From positions 1-6,532 of the forward strand of contig CAIYQJ010000191.1 of the NCBI GenBank assembly GCA_903928275.1: DNA of 6,532 nt, in the 5' to 3' direction. Under the pieces are notes generated by a model. It was not told the origin of the DNA. It made no database searches and saw only the letters and a program-made list of their open reading frames with translations. Positions 1 through 6,111 of this stretch are shown one piece after another; positions within the stretch are counted from its first letter, which is position 1, and each line of letters begins with the position of its first letter. The DNA comes from an uncultured Chloroflexota bacterium. Its GTDB lineage: Bacteria; Chloroflexota; Limnocylindria; Limnocylindrales; CSP1-4. Position numbers and translations under genes: made by a program.

Positions 1-368
1 ACGGGTTCGGGGACCGGCTTGCGCGGGCGCCCGGTGCGGCCCTTCACGCCGTCGGTGCCGACTCGTTCGGACTTATCGGTTCCGATAAGTGCCGCGTCCT
101 CTAGAACCGTGGCGATGCTGGCGTCGGTCAACTGCGCCACGGCGCTGAACGAGAGGTTGGTACCCATGAGCAGGGCGGGAACGTCGGGACGCCCGAGCCG
201 GAACCGGGGGACGTTCTCCATGACGTAGTCGAACGCGGACCCCTCGTGGAGCCGGGCCAGATGGCGCCCATCGGTCCAGTTGCGGTAGATGTCGAGAACG
301 GCCTCGATGCCGTTCTCGACATCGGCCACGCGGTCGTCCAGCCAGAGTTGGTCGGATTCGTCGCTCAC
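1..368 (-). CDS. Mobile-element-type hypothetical protein, partial (runs off the left edge)
   Basis: The proposed GTG start is at 368-366, overlapping the TGA (367-365) of the preceding winged-helix fragment in a GTGA arrangement, which suggests translational coupling. The 122 visible codons begin MSDESDQLWLDDRVADVENG and contain no stop. The first ~65 residues look helical and acidic (VENGIEAVLDIYRNW, then HEGSAFDYVMENVPRFRL). Around residues 70-90, NLSFSAVAQLTDASIATVLEDA could be a helix-turn-helix. A basic linker follows with ERVGTDGVKGRTGRPRKP. The VGTDG stretch resembles the V-G-x-D-G-(K/R) linker seen in ParB-like and HTH proteins of actinobacterial phages and integrative elements; this is recalled similarity, not a search. 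I cannot name the protein. Codon use is less GC-biased than in the genes to the right. The frame is also continuous upstream to the ATG at 854, so automated callers may extend it there; the GTGA overlap and change in content argue for a start at 368. Confidence 0.6.
   Translation of the reverse strand, partial: MSDESDQLWLDDRVADVENGIEAVLDIYRNWTDGRHLARLHEGSAFDYVMENVPRFRLGRPDVPALLMGTNLSFSAVAQLTDASIATVLEDAALIGTDKSERVGTDGVKGRTGRPRKPVPEP
71..90. repeat. 20-bp inverted repeat inside coding sequence
   Basis: The top strand reads ACTTATCGGTTCCGATAAGT. Two perfect 9-bp arms (ACTTATCGG and CCGATAAGT) flank a central TT. The repeat is AT-richer than its surroundings and lies in frame in the partial gene at 1-368, encoding A-L-I-G-T-D-K-S. 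Its length and symmetry fit a binding site for a dimeric regulator or a recombinase core site. I cannot match it to a known site. Confidence 0.75.
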
Positions 369-487
369 GCCAGCCCTGCCAGCCCCAGACCGGTCGCCAC
401 GTAGCGCCAGCACGCGCGTCCGCTCGACGTGAGGCCCTTCTCCGGGACGCGCTCGATGTAGCCGGCGCGGCGCAACTCCCACACCCT
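365..487 (-). pseudogene. C-terminal remnant of a winged-helix DNA-binding protein
   Basis: In the frame ending at the TGA at 367-365, the last 40 codons read as the end of a small winged-helix protein: RVWELRRAGYIERV, then PEKGLTSSGRACWRYVATGL. Here x-E-L-R-R-A-G-Y-I is the usual recognition helix and strand, and L-T-S-S-G-R-x-x-x-x-Y-V is the usual wing. Such proteins are common beside TOPRIM/topoisomerase-like genes in actinobacterial phages and integrative elements. Upstream of about 487 this frame turns into arginine- and serine-rich shadow sequence, because the TOPRIM gene is coding there in another frame. The N-terminal half is therefore absent. Its stop overlaps the GTG of the next gene, the normal coupling expected at an intact 3' end. 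This piece is best explained as what remains right of a deletion junction near 486. An assembly join or a sequencing frameshift would look similar. Confidence 0.6.
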
Positions 488-854
488 CGGCCAGCTGCGC
501 GACCAGTCCCGCCTTCTCCACGCCCAGGTAGACCGACGTGTCGGCGTACTCCGTCCGGTCGCGTCGGTAGACGCTCGAGAGCCAGTCAAACGCGTCGTCA
601 GGACTCGCGAAGACCGTCGGGCGGTGGATGCGCCGGCCGTTGTCGATGAAGTCCGGGAACACGCCGGCATCGCGGGCCTCGGTCGTCCAGCGGGACAGGA
701 GGCCGTAGCTCGTCTTGTCGTTCGTGATGAACGCCCGCGAGACGAGGAAGTAGAAGCATTGCCGCAGTGTCACGCCGGTCGTGAAGCTCTCGACGAACGC
801 GACCGCGGCGGGAAGGACGGTCCCGCGCCAGTCGTACTTCGGTTTGCGTCCCAT
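486..854 (-). pseudogene. Topoisomerase VI A-like TOPRIM protein, truncated after the Glu motif
   Basis: The ATG is at 854-852, with GGGGAGG (872-866) 11 nt upstream as a ribosome site. Residues 1-123 match the start of a widespread actinobacterial phage and integrative-element protein family: a winged-helix-like part (TLRQCFYFLVSRAFITND at 29-46, SYGLLSRWTTEARDAGVFPD at 49-68, RRIHRP at 74-79), then S-V-Y-R-R-D-R-T-E (94-102) and the first TOPRIM strand VYLGVEKAGLVAQLAE (108-123) with the probable catalytic Glu at 113. In full-length relatives the chain continues to a second TOPRIM motif of the type Y-A-G-D-x-D-P-S-G-E-D. Here that part is missing, and translation turns into low-complexity R/G-rich residues at 124-162 before entering the next gene's frame. 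The product therefore lacks the metal-binding DxD and should be inactive. No stop intervenes, so a read-through chimera could still be made. The family assignment comes from memory of the motifs. Confidence 0.65.
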
Positions 855-874
855 GCGTCAACAGACCTCCCCAG

Positions 875-912
875 GCCGCCGTCCGGCGGCGCTCACACCG
901 CGTAGCTGAGCG
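875..912. repeat. Two adjacent inverted repeats upstream of the truncated TOPRIM gene
   Basis: GCCGCCG (875-881) pairs with CGGCGGC (884-890) around TC. Next to it, CGCTCA (890-895) pairs with TGAGCG (907-912) around 11 nt. They lie 3 nt beyond the ribosome site of the gene starting at 854. They could be an operator or a 5' leader hairpin. Neither is followed by a T tract, so a terminator is unlikely. Repeats this short also occur by chance in GC-rich DNA. Confidence 0.35.
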
Positions 913-1008
913 TGTACAGCTCGGACTCAGACGAAGGGCAGGGTGTAGGGCCTCCTCGGCGCGGTGCGAGAGCGACGCGCACGGCGGGCCAGCGTCGGCC
1001 GGGCTCGG

Positions 1009-1014
1009 TAAGGT
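1009..1014 (+). promoter_or_regulatory. Putative -10 element (TAAGGT) for the small protein
   Basis: TAAGGT fits the TAnnnT form and lies 6 nt before the GTG at 1021, the spacing expected if transcription starts at the first base of the GTG (leaderless mRNA). The same 12-nt offset from hexamer to start codon recurs at the aminotransferase gene. No convincing -35 is visible. AAGG within it would also serve as a weak ribosome site for GTG 1021, 7 nt away. Confidence 0.4.
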
Positions 1015-1020
1015 ATGTCC

Positions 1021-1212
1021 GTGAGCGATCGTGCCCGGCCGCTGCTGCTCCTGTTCCTCTTCGTCGTGCTCCTGCTGGCCGCGCTGCAGATGCCGGGCGT
1101 CCGGCTCCCGTTCGTCCAGCCAGAGCAGACCAGGCCCCTCCCGGGGATGAACCCCAGCCAATGCGCCGCGGCGGGAGGGCGCTTCGACATCATCCTCGGG
1201 TGCGCGCGGTAA
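1021..1212 (+). CDS. Small membrane-anchored or secreted protein with a Cys-GGRFD-Cys tail
   Basis: This is a 63-aa protein from GTG 1021, ending at TAA 1210-1212. An ATG at 1015 would give 65 aa, but it falls directly on the TAAGGT hexamer with no room for a ribosome site, so GTG 1021 is preferred. Residues 2-7 (SDRARP) are polar and basic. Residues 8-22 form a strongly hydrophobic leucine-rich segment that acts as a signal anchor or uncleaved signal peptide. The remaining ~40 residues should be outside the membrane. Its end, N-P-S-Q-C-A-A-A-G-G-R-F-D-I-I-L-G-C-A-R, places Cys48 and Cys61 around a GGRFD turn. This resembles the C-x(3,4)-GG-R-(W/F/Y)-D...C motif seen in many short secreted proteins, where the cysteines probably form a disulfide. 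The function is unknown. It stands alone, 147 bp before the next gene and divergent from the TOPRIM remnant. Confidence 0.6.
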   Translation: MSDRARPLLLLFLFVVLLLAALQMPGVRLPFVQPEQTRPLPGMNPSQCAAAGGRFDIILGCAR

Positions 1213-1340
1213 GGGACGACGGCATCCGCGACGCCTGCGTGTCGACAGGGCCCGCGGTCGGGCCGCATCCGTGCGCAGGGCGGGCCGCCGACACGCGTCG
1301 TCGTGGGGCTCGCGTCCGGAGGCCTGGTCGCGGCTTCGGT

Positions 1341-1357
1341 GGCACGATGTGGGTGCC
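1341..1357. repeat. Short inverted repeat just before the 108-aa gene
   Basis: GGCAC (1341-1345) and GTGCC (1353-1357) flank 7 nt and end 2 nt before the ATG at 1360. It could fold as a hairpin over the translation start. It is short enough to be chance. Apart from this I see nothing else in the 1213-1359 gap. Confidence 0.2.
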
Positions 1358-1359
1358 GA

Positions 1360-1686
1360 ATGGACGCCATCCTCAGCTTCCTCGGGACCGCCGGGCCGCC
1401 GGTCGTCCTCCTGGTGATCGGCTTCGCCCTCCTGCGGGCGCTCGGGCCGGCAGACTGGTCGCTGTTCCGCCAGCGGCCCGACGAGTCGTGGCCGCACGGC
1501 GTGCAGGAGGAGGACCCGCGACCATGGGACTTCGGCGCGCCCGAGGCTGGGGCGGCCCTCGCCGAGCCGACCCTCCCGGTCCGACCCGGCGGCGCGGACG
1601 ACCCCCCGGCGGTCGAGCAGCGAGAGGTTCGCGAGGTGCCGACCGCGGACGCATCGCCCTCGGCGCTCGCTAGACTCAGGCGATGA
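1360..1686 (+). CDS. Single-pass membrane protein with acidic proline-rich tail, hypothetical
   Basis: This is a 108-aa protein from ATG 1360. In-frame GTGs at 1303 and 1339 would lengthen it with a poorly hydrophobic lead-in, so ATG is preferred although no strong ribosome site is visible. Residues ~3-28 (hydrophobic core PPVVLLVIGFALLRAL) form one transmembrane helix. A cytosol-like segment D-E-S-W-P-H-G-V-Q-E-E-D-P-R-P-W-D-F follows at residues 41-58. This W-P-(R/H)-G-V-Q-E-E-(D/E)-P block is, as I recall it, a recurring element in small membrane proteins of actinobacteria and high-GC Chloroflexota. The rest is acidic and alanine/proline-rich and probably disordered. The TGA (1684-1686) overlaps the ATG of the aminotransferase (1683-1685) as ATGA, suggesting translational coupling. 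No function can be assigned. GC-rich codon use matches the genes downstream. Confidence 0.55.
   Translation: MDAILSFLGTAGPPVVLLVIGFALLRALGPADWSLFRQRPDESWPHGVQEEDPRPWDFGAPEAGAALAEPTLPVRPGGADDPPAVEQREVREVPTADASPSALARLRR
1671..1676 (+). promoter_or_regulatory. Putative -10 element (TAGACT) for the aminotransferase
   Basis: TAGACT in the context CGCTAGACT lies 6 nt before the ATG at 1683, so transcription would begin at or next to the A of the start codon (leaderless mRNA). The same nine bases, CGCTAGACT, occur upstream of the MMPL exporter on the other strand. The element is inside the last codons of the preceding gene. No good -35 is seen 17 bp upstream. Confidence 0.5.
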
Positions 1687-3059
1687 GCATGGACATCGAA
1701 CCCCCGGCGGTCGCCGGCGTCGTCTTCTCGCGCGCTCCCGGCCGCGCGCTGCCCGTCGCGATCCGCGCGGAGGGCTCCACGATCCACGATGCAGCGGGTC
1801 GCGCGTACCTCGACGCGGCGGGCGGCGCGGTCGTCGTGAACGTGGGGCACGGCCGCCGCGAGATCGGCGACGCGGTGGGCGAGCAGCTCCGCCGGATCGC
1901 GTACGCGCACCCGACCGCGTTCACATCCGAACCGCTCGAGGCGTACGCGCACGACCTCGGCCCGCTCCTGCCGCTCGATGGCCCCGCCGCGATCTACCCG
2001 GTGAGCGGTGGGTCGGAGGCGCTCGAGACGGCGCTCAAGCTCGCCCGTGCCTACCACGTCGCGCGCGGCGAGGCCGAGCGCTGGACGGTCATCGCCCGCT
2101 GGGGCAGCTACCACGGCAACACGCTCGGCGCGCTCGACCTGTCGGGGCGGCGCCCGCTCCGACGCCCGTACGAGGGGTGGCTCGGGCGGTTCCGCCACGT
2201 CTCGGTCGCGTACCCGTATCGCGCGGGAGAGGCCGGCGCGGCTGCCCTCGCCGACCCGGTCGCCCTCGCGCTCGAGCTGGAGCGGACCATCCTCTCGGCC
2301 GGACCCGACAGCGTCGCCGCGTTCGTCGCCGAGCCCATCGTGGGAGCGACGCTCTGTGCCGTCGTCCCGCCGGATGGCTACTGGCGCGCCGTCATCGATG
2401 TCTGCCGCCGCCATGGCGTCCTCGTGATCGCAGACGAGGTCATGACCGGGTTCGGTCGGACCGGGACGTGGTTCGGGCTCGACCACTGGGCCGCGCGGCC
2501 GGACATCGTCGTCGCGGCCAAGGGCGCGACATCGGGCTACTGGCCGTTCGGGTTCGTCGCCGCGAGCGATCGCGTCCACCGGACCGTCGTCGAGGGCTCG
2601 GGGTTCGTCCACGGCTTCACGTACAGCCACTCGATCGGTGGCGCCACGGTGGCGCGCGAGGTCCTGCGGATCCTCCGCGAGGAGGACCTCGTGGCCGCGA
2701 GCGCCACCAAGGGGACGCTCCTGCGCGAGCTCCTCGCCGAACGCCTCGGCGGTCACCCGAACGTCGGCGAGATCCGGGGAGCCGGCCTCCTCGTCGGTGT
2801 GGAGCTCGTCGCGGACCGCGAGAGCCGCCGGCCGTTCCCGCGGACGGCGAAGCTCACGGAGGCGATCGTCGCCGCCGCACGCGAGGACGGGCTCCTCATC
2901 TACTCGGGGACCGGGTGCGCGGACGGCACGAACGGGGACGCGATCCTCCTGGGGCCGCCGTTCGTCGTGACCGAGCCGGAGCTGGAGCGCATCGCCGACG
3001 GCCTCCGCGACGCGGTCGACACGGCGCTGGTACGGGTGGGGCCGGCCACGAGGGCCTGA
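1683..3059 (+). CDS. Class III PLP-dependent aminotransferase (omega-amino acid/amine type)
   Basis: This 458-aa enzyme transfers an amino group from an amino acid or amine to a keto acid using pyridoxal phosphate. The length is normal for the class III family. Motifs in order: SGGSEALETALKLARAY at 108-124 (phosphate-binding loop), GSYHGNT at 141-147 with Tyr143/His144 at the cofactor ring, AEP at 216-218, ADEVMTGFGRTG at 250-261 with Asp251 contacting the pyridine nitrogen, AAKGATSGYWPFG at 278-290 with Lys280 as the Schiff-base lysine, HGFTYSHSIGGA at 310-321 with Thr313 as the second phosphate ligand, and GAGLLVGVEL at 366-375. All catalytic residues are present. K-x-x-T-S-G-Y-x-P-x-G is typical of the omega-amino acid:pyruvate and related branch, but the substrate cannot be read from sequence. 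ATG 1683 overlaps the upstream stop; ATG 1689 two codons later is a possible alternative start. The gene converges on the 3093-3770 gene with only 33 bp between them and no clear terminator. Confidence 0.92.
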   Translation: MSMDIEPPAVAGVVFSRAPGRALPVAIRAEGSTIHDAAGRAYLDAAGGAVVVNVGHGRREIGDAVGEQLRRIAYAHPTAFTSEPLEAYAHDLGPLLPLDGPAAIYPVSGGSEALETALKLARAYHVARGEAERWTVIARWGSYHGNTLGALDLSGRRPLRRPYEGWLGRFRHVSVAYPYRAGEAGAAALADPVALALELERTILSAGPDSVAAFVAEPIVGATLCAVVPPDGYWRAVIDVCRRHGVLVIADEVMTGFGRTGTWFGLDHWAARPDIVVAAKGATSGYWPFGFVAASDRVHRTVVEGSGFVHGFTYSHSIGGATVAREVLRILREEDLVAASATKGTLLRELLAERLGGHPNVGEIRGAGLLVGVELVADRESRRPFPRTAKLTEAIVAAAREDGLLIYSGTGCADGTNGDAILLGPPFVVTEPELERIADGLRDAVDTALVRVGPATRA

Positions 3060-3092
3060 CGCGGCGGCGCCTCTCCGGCTGCCCTGCCGAGC

Positions 3093-3770
3093 TCAGGGGC
3101 GGCGGAATGCCCGGGCGAGGACGATGACCCCCACGACCACGAGGAACCCCGGAACCACGAGCTCGCCGGCGGACGGCAGCCCCGGCACGACCGCGCCCGC
3201 GGCCTGCACGCCGCCCACGATCGCGAGGACGCCGCCGAACACCGCGAGGGCCCGCCAGCCGCGGTGACGCACGGCGCGCCAGGCGGCGAGCGCGAGGCAC
3301 GCGACGCCGAGGGCGAGCGTCGTCCACCCGCCGCCGGGCAGCAGGCCCGCCGCGTGGCCGAGTTGCACGATGCCGATGGCGGCGACCGGCGCGCCGAGGT
3401 AGACGGCCCAGGACCCGAGACGACCGGAGCCGCCCGCGACGATGAGGGCGAAGCCCGCGACGACGACGACCGCGGACCCCGCGGCGGCGACCGCCGGGAA
3501 CGTCGCGGCGAGGACGAGGTACGCGCCGAGCGCCAGGAGGCCGATGCCGAACCACAGGCCGAACCCGCCCGGGGGGCCGGCCAGGCGGTATGTGCGGAAG
3601 CGGATCCCGCCAGAGAGCGGGTCGCGACCGACTGGCGGGATCCCATCGTCCCACGGGCTCCGCGACGCGGGGCCGGCGCCTGTCGGCATCCCCGGCCCGT
3701 CGATCACCTCGCCGGTCACGCTCCGGACGTCGTCGTCAGGCAATCCCCGCGGCTCCTGCCGTCCCCGCAC
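3093..3770 (-). CDS. Six-helix integral membrane protein, unknown function
   Basis: This is a 225-aa protein from GTG 3770, preceded by GAGGGG 4 nt upstream; the start lies 35 bp inside the end of the MMPL gene. Later starts (GTG 3719, ATG 3689) are possible and would remove the overlap. Residues 1-65 are polar and probably cytoplasmic, rich in Asp, Pro and Gly (DDDVRS, then PWDDGIPPVGRDP). Six hydrophobic segments follow at about 69-89, 91-113, 119-139, 148-164, 172-193 and 203-220, and the chain ends in a basic RAFRRP tail. The short glycine-rich helices joined by tight loops resemble small scaffold-type membrane proteins such as LiaI/LiaF-like or HdeD-like families, but I see no signature that settles it. 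Position and overlap suggest co-transcription and coupled translation with the exporter, so an accessory role is plausible but unproven. Confidence 0.75.
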   Translation of the reverse strand: MRGRQEPRGLPDDDVRSVTGEVIDGPGMPTGAGPASRSPWDDGIPPVGRDPLSGGIRFRTYRLAGPPGGFGLWFGIGLLALGAYLVLAATFPAVAAAGSAVVVVAGFALIVAGGSGRLGSWAVYLGAPVAAIGIVQLGHAAGLLPGGGWTTLALGVACLALAAWRAVRHRGWRALAVFGGVLAIVGGVQAAGAVVPGLPSAGELVVPGFLVVVGVIVLARAFRRP

Positions 3771-6093
3771 CGGACCCCTCGGCTTCCTCGTCCGGGAGGT
3801 CCTCGATGTGGTCGAACCCGATCCGGTCGGCCAGGTGCTTCAGGGGGCCGGGCGCCCACCAGTTCCACCTCCCGAGCAGCCGCATCGTCGCCGGCACCAG
3901 GAGCACGCGGACGATCGTCGCATCGATGAGCACGGCGACGGCCATCCCGACGCCCACCGACTTGATCGCGACGCTGTCGGCGAACGCGAACCCGAGGAAT
4001 ACGGAGACCATGACGAGCGCCGCGCCGGTGATCACGCGGGCAGTGCGGACGAGCCCCTCCGCGACGGCGGTCGTGTTGTCGCCCGTCCGACGGTAGGCCT
4101 CCTGGATCCGTGAGAGCAGGAGCACCTCGTAGTCCATCGAGAGCCCGAAGATGATGCAGAACATGATGATCGGGAGCCCGGCGATGGTGTACCCGAGGGA
4201 CTGGAAGTTCAGGAAGCCCGACAGGTTCCCCTCCTGGAAGATCCACACGAGCGCACCGAAGCTCGCGGACACCGAGAGCAGGGTCATGATCACGGCCTTG
4301 ATCGGGATGGCGATCGACCCGAAGAGCAGGAAGAGGATCACCATCGTCGCGAGCATGGTCCAGGCGATCACGAACGGGAGGAGGCGCGCCTCGCCGGCGA
4401 GGAAGTCCGCAGCCAGGGCGGCGCTCCCGCCAACGGCCGCCGTGATCCCGTCACCGGGCGCCACGGCGCGGATGACGGGGATCATGTCGGTGGCGGCGCG
4501 GCTCGCGGGGTTGTACGGAGCGATCGCGTCGAGCCGCACGGTGGATCCGCGGATGTACTGGGCGGTGAGCGCGGCGACCCACGCGGGTCGCTGCGCCGCC
4601 GGCGCCGCGTAGGCCTGCTGCACCTGCGCGAGCGGGACGCGCTGCCCGGTCTTCGGGTCGGTGACCGTGAACGGTCCGTCGACGCGCGTGACGCCGGCGA
4701 CAGCGGCGAGCCGGTCGGCATACGCGGCGACCGCGGCGATGTCGGCCGGCGATGTCGGGTCGCCGGCGACGTCCGCGAGGATCGTGATCGGCGTCGTGGT
4801 GCCGGGCGCGAACTCGTTCTGGATCGCGAGGTACGCCTCGCGACTCTCGAGTCCGGGCGGCAGTGAGTCCGCCCCCGGCACGCCCTGCTCCAGGCGGAAG
4901 AAGGGCGACCCGAGGATGAGGAGGAAGATGAGGACCGGCACGATGACGGCCACCGGGTGCGCCATGACGGCCTTCGCGACGCGCTCCCAGCGGCTGCTCG
5001 CCATCTCCTCCTCCGTCCTCGGCGCGTCTCCCCGCCCGGAACCCAGGTGGAGGCGGCGCACGAGGCCGGCGACCGACAGGGAGTTGACGCGCGGGCCGAG
5101 CATCCCGAGCATCGCCGGGAGGAACGTGAGCGCGAACAGCACGGAGCAGATGACGACGACGGCCGCGCCCAGGCCGATCGAGCGGATGGCCGGGAACGGG
5201 AAGAGCATGAGCCCGGACAGCCCGATCGCGACGGCGAGGCCCGAGAAGAGGACGGCCTTCCCGCTCGTCCCGATCGCTTTCTCGGTCGCCTGCTCGACGG
5301 TCCGGCCGCGCGCCAGCTCCTCGCGGAACCGGCTGACGATGAAGAGCGAGTAGTCGATCGCGAGCGCGAGGCCGAGCATCGTCGCGATGTTCAGGGTGTA
5401 GTCAGCCATCTGCGTCCACTGGGCGATCCAGTAGACGAGCATGAGCGACGTCGGGATCGCGAGGCCGGCGACGAGCAGCGGCATCCCGGCCGCGACGATC
5501 GACGCGAACACCGCGACGAGGATGATGATCGTGAACGGGATCGCCAGCGACTCGCCTCGCTGGAGGTCCTTCTCCTGCTGGGCGGTCGAGTCGAGCGTGA
5601 GGGGCGCATACCCGCTCACGAGGACCGAGTAGCCCGCCGGGGCAGCGAGCTTCGCGCGCAGGGCCGGGTACAGCGCGACCGAGTCCTCGTCGGTCACGGC
5701 CAGGTTCACGAGGACGTACGCCGCGTCGCCCTTCGTGCTGATGAACCGGTGGTCGCCGGTCTCGGCGAACCCCACGACGCCCGCGACGCTCGGATCGCCC
5801 TTCAGGCCGGCGACGGTCGTGGCGATCGCCTGCTGGAAGGCGGGTGACGTGGCGTCCGCGCCGGCCGCGTCCGCCCGGACGAGGACGATGAGCGAGCTCT
5901 TGCCGGTCCCGAACTCCGCTGCGAGGCGATCGGCCACCGTCGCCGACTCGGAGCCAGGGTCGAGCCAGCCCCCCGCCCGCAGCTCTCCCGGCGCCTTCGT
6001 GGCGAACGGGAGCGACAGGAGCGCGATGGCGAGCATGACGAGCGCGACGATCTTCCGGTGCCGGTAGACGAAGGCGCCCCAGCGGATGAACAC
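3736..6093 (-). CDS. MMPL-family (RND superfamily) membrane transporter
   Basis: This is a 785-aa inner-membrane exporter with the duplicated RND/MMPL plan: one helix, a ~150-aa external loop, five helices, then the same again. Helix 1 is at about 14-32, external domain 1 at 33-183, and helices 2-6 at 184-330. A cytoplasmic linker (335-378, with SRWERVAKAV) leads to helix 7 at 379-397, external domain 2 at 398-568 and helices 8-12 at 570-740. The proton-relay Asp-Tyr pairs appear in both halves: ALAIDYSLFIVSRFREEL (Asp247/Tyr248) and IIFGLSMDYEVLLLSRIQEA (Asp654/Tyr655). The LLVPATMRLLGRWNWW block at 731-746 is characteristic of the family. It is an intact, average-length member of the YdfJ/MmpL-like group. 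Such proteins export lipids, pigments or hydrophobic compounds; the substrate is unknown here. The GTG start at 6093 has GAGG six bases upstream. An acidic tail (EDLPDEEAEG) ends the protein, overlapping the next gene. Confidence 0.93.
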   Translation of the reverse strand: MFIRWGAFVYRHRKIVALVMLAIALLSLPFATKAPGELRAGGWLDPGSESATVADRLAAEFGTGKSSLIVLVRADAAGADATSPAFQQAIATTVAGLKGDPSVAGVVGFAETGDHRFISTKGDAAYVLVNLAVTDEDSVALYPALRAKLAAPAGYSVLVSGYAPLTLDSTAQQEKDLQRGESLAIPFTIIILVAVFASIVAAGMPLLVAGLAIPTSLMLVYWIAQWTQMADYTLNIATMLGLALAIDYSLFIVSRFREELARGRTVEQATEKAIGTSGKAVLFSGLAVAIGLSGLMLFPFPAIRSIGLGAAVVVICSVLFALTFLPAMLGMLGPRVNSLSVAGLVRRLHLGSGRGDAPRTEEEMASSRWERVAKAVMAHPVAVIVPVLIFLLILGSPFFRLEQGVPGADSLPPGLESREAYLAIQNEFAPGTTTPITILADVAGDPTSPADIAAVAAYADRLAAVAGVTRVDGPFTVTDPKTGQRVPLAQVQQAYAAPAAQRPAWVAALTAQYIRGSTVRLDAIAPYNPASRAATDMIPVIRAVAPGDGITAAVGGSAALAADFLAGEARLLPFVIAWTMLATMVILFLLFGSIAIPIKAVIMTLLSVSASFGALVWIFQEGNLSGFLNFQSLGYTIAGLPIIMFCIIFGLSMDYEVLLLSRIQEAYRRTGDNTTAVAEGLVRTARVITGAALVMVSVFLGFAFADSVAIKSVGVGMAVAVLIDATIVRVLLVPATMRLLGRWNWWAPGPLKHLADRIGFDHIEDLPDEEAEGSGAGTAGAAGIA

Positions 6094-6111
6094 GGTGACC
6101 TCGGAAGCGCG

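Noticed and set aside
855..1020. tRNA gene or attachment site at the boundary
   Set aside because: No cloverleaf, no GTTCRANNC-type T-loop and no direct repeat with the rest of the window could be found by eye.
598..1497. 299-codon minus-strand frame across the TOPRIM start and the small genes
   Set aside because: It has no recognisable protein and is out of frame with the TOPRIM-like gene, whose own start and ribosome site are clear.
927..2756. 609-codon open frame on the minus strand
   Set aside because: It lies opposite the two small genes and the aminotransferase, is very rich in Arg, Asp and Ala, and shows no family motif. It is a by-product of GC-extreme codon use in the true plus-strand genes.
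3060..3092. Possible bidirectional terminator between convergent genes
   Set aside because: The 33 bp are GC-rich, but I find no stem of useful length and no T tract on either strand.
2177..3127. 316-codon plus-strand frame overlapping the aminotransferase
   Set aside because: It is an arginine- and proline-rich shadow frame; the overlapping frame holds all class III aminotransferase motifs.
4957..5847. 296-codon plus-strand frame opposite the exporter
   Set aside because: Its composition is almost entirely charged (R, D, E, H) with no domain. The opposite frame is an unmistakable MMPL protein.
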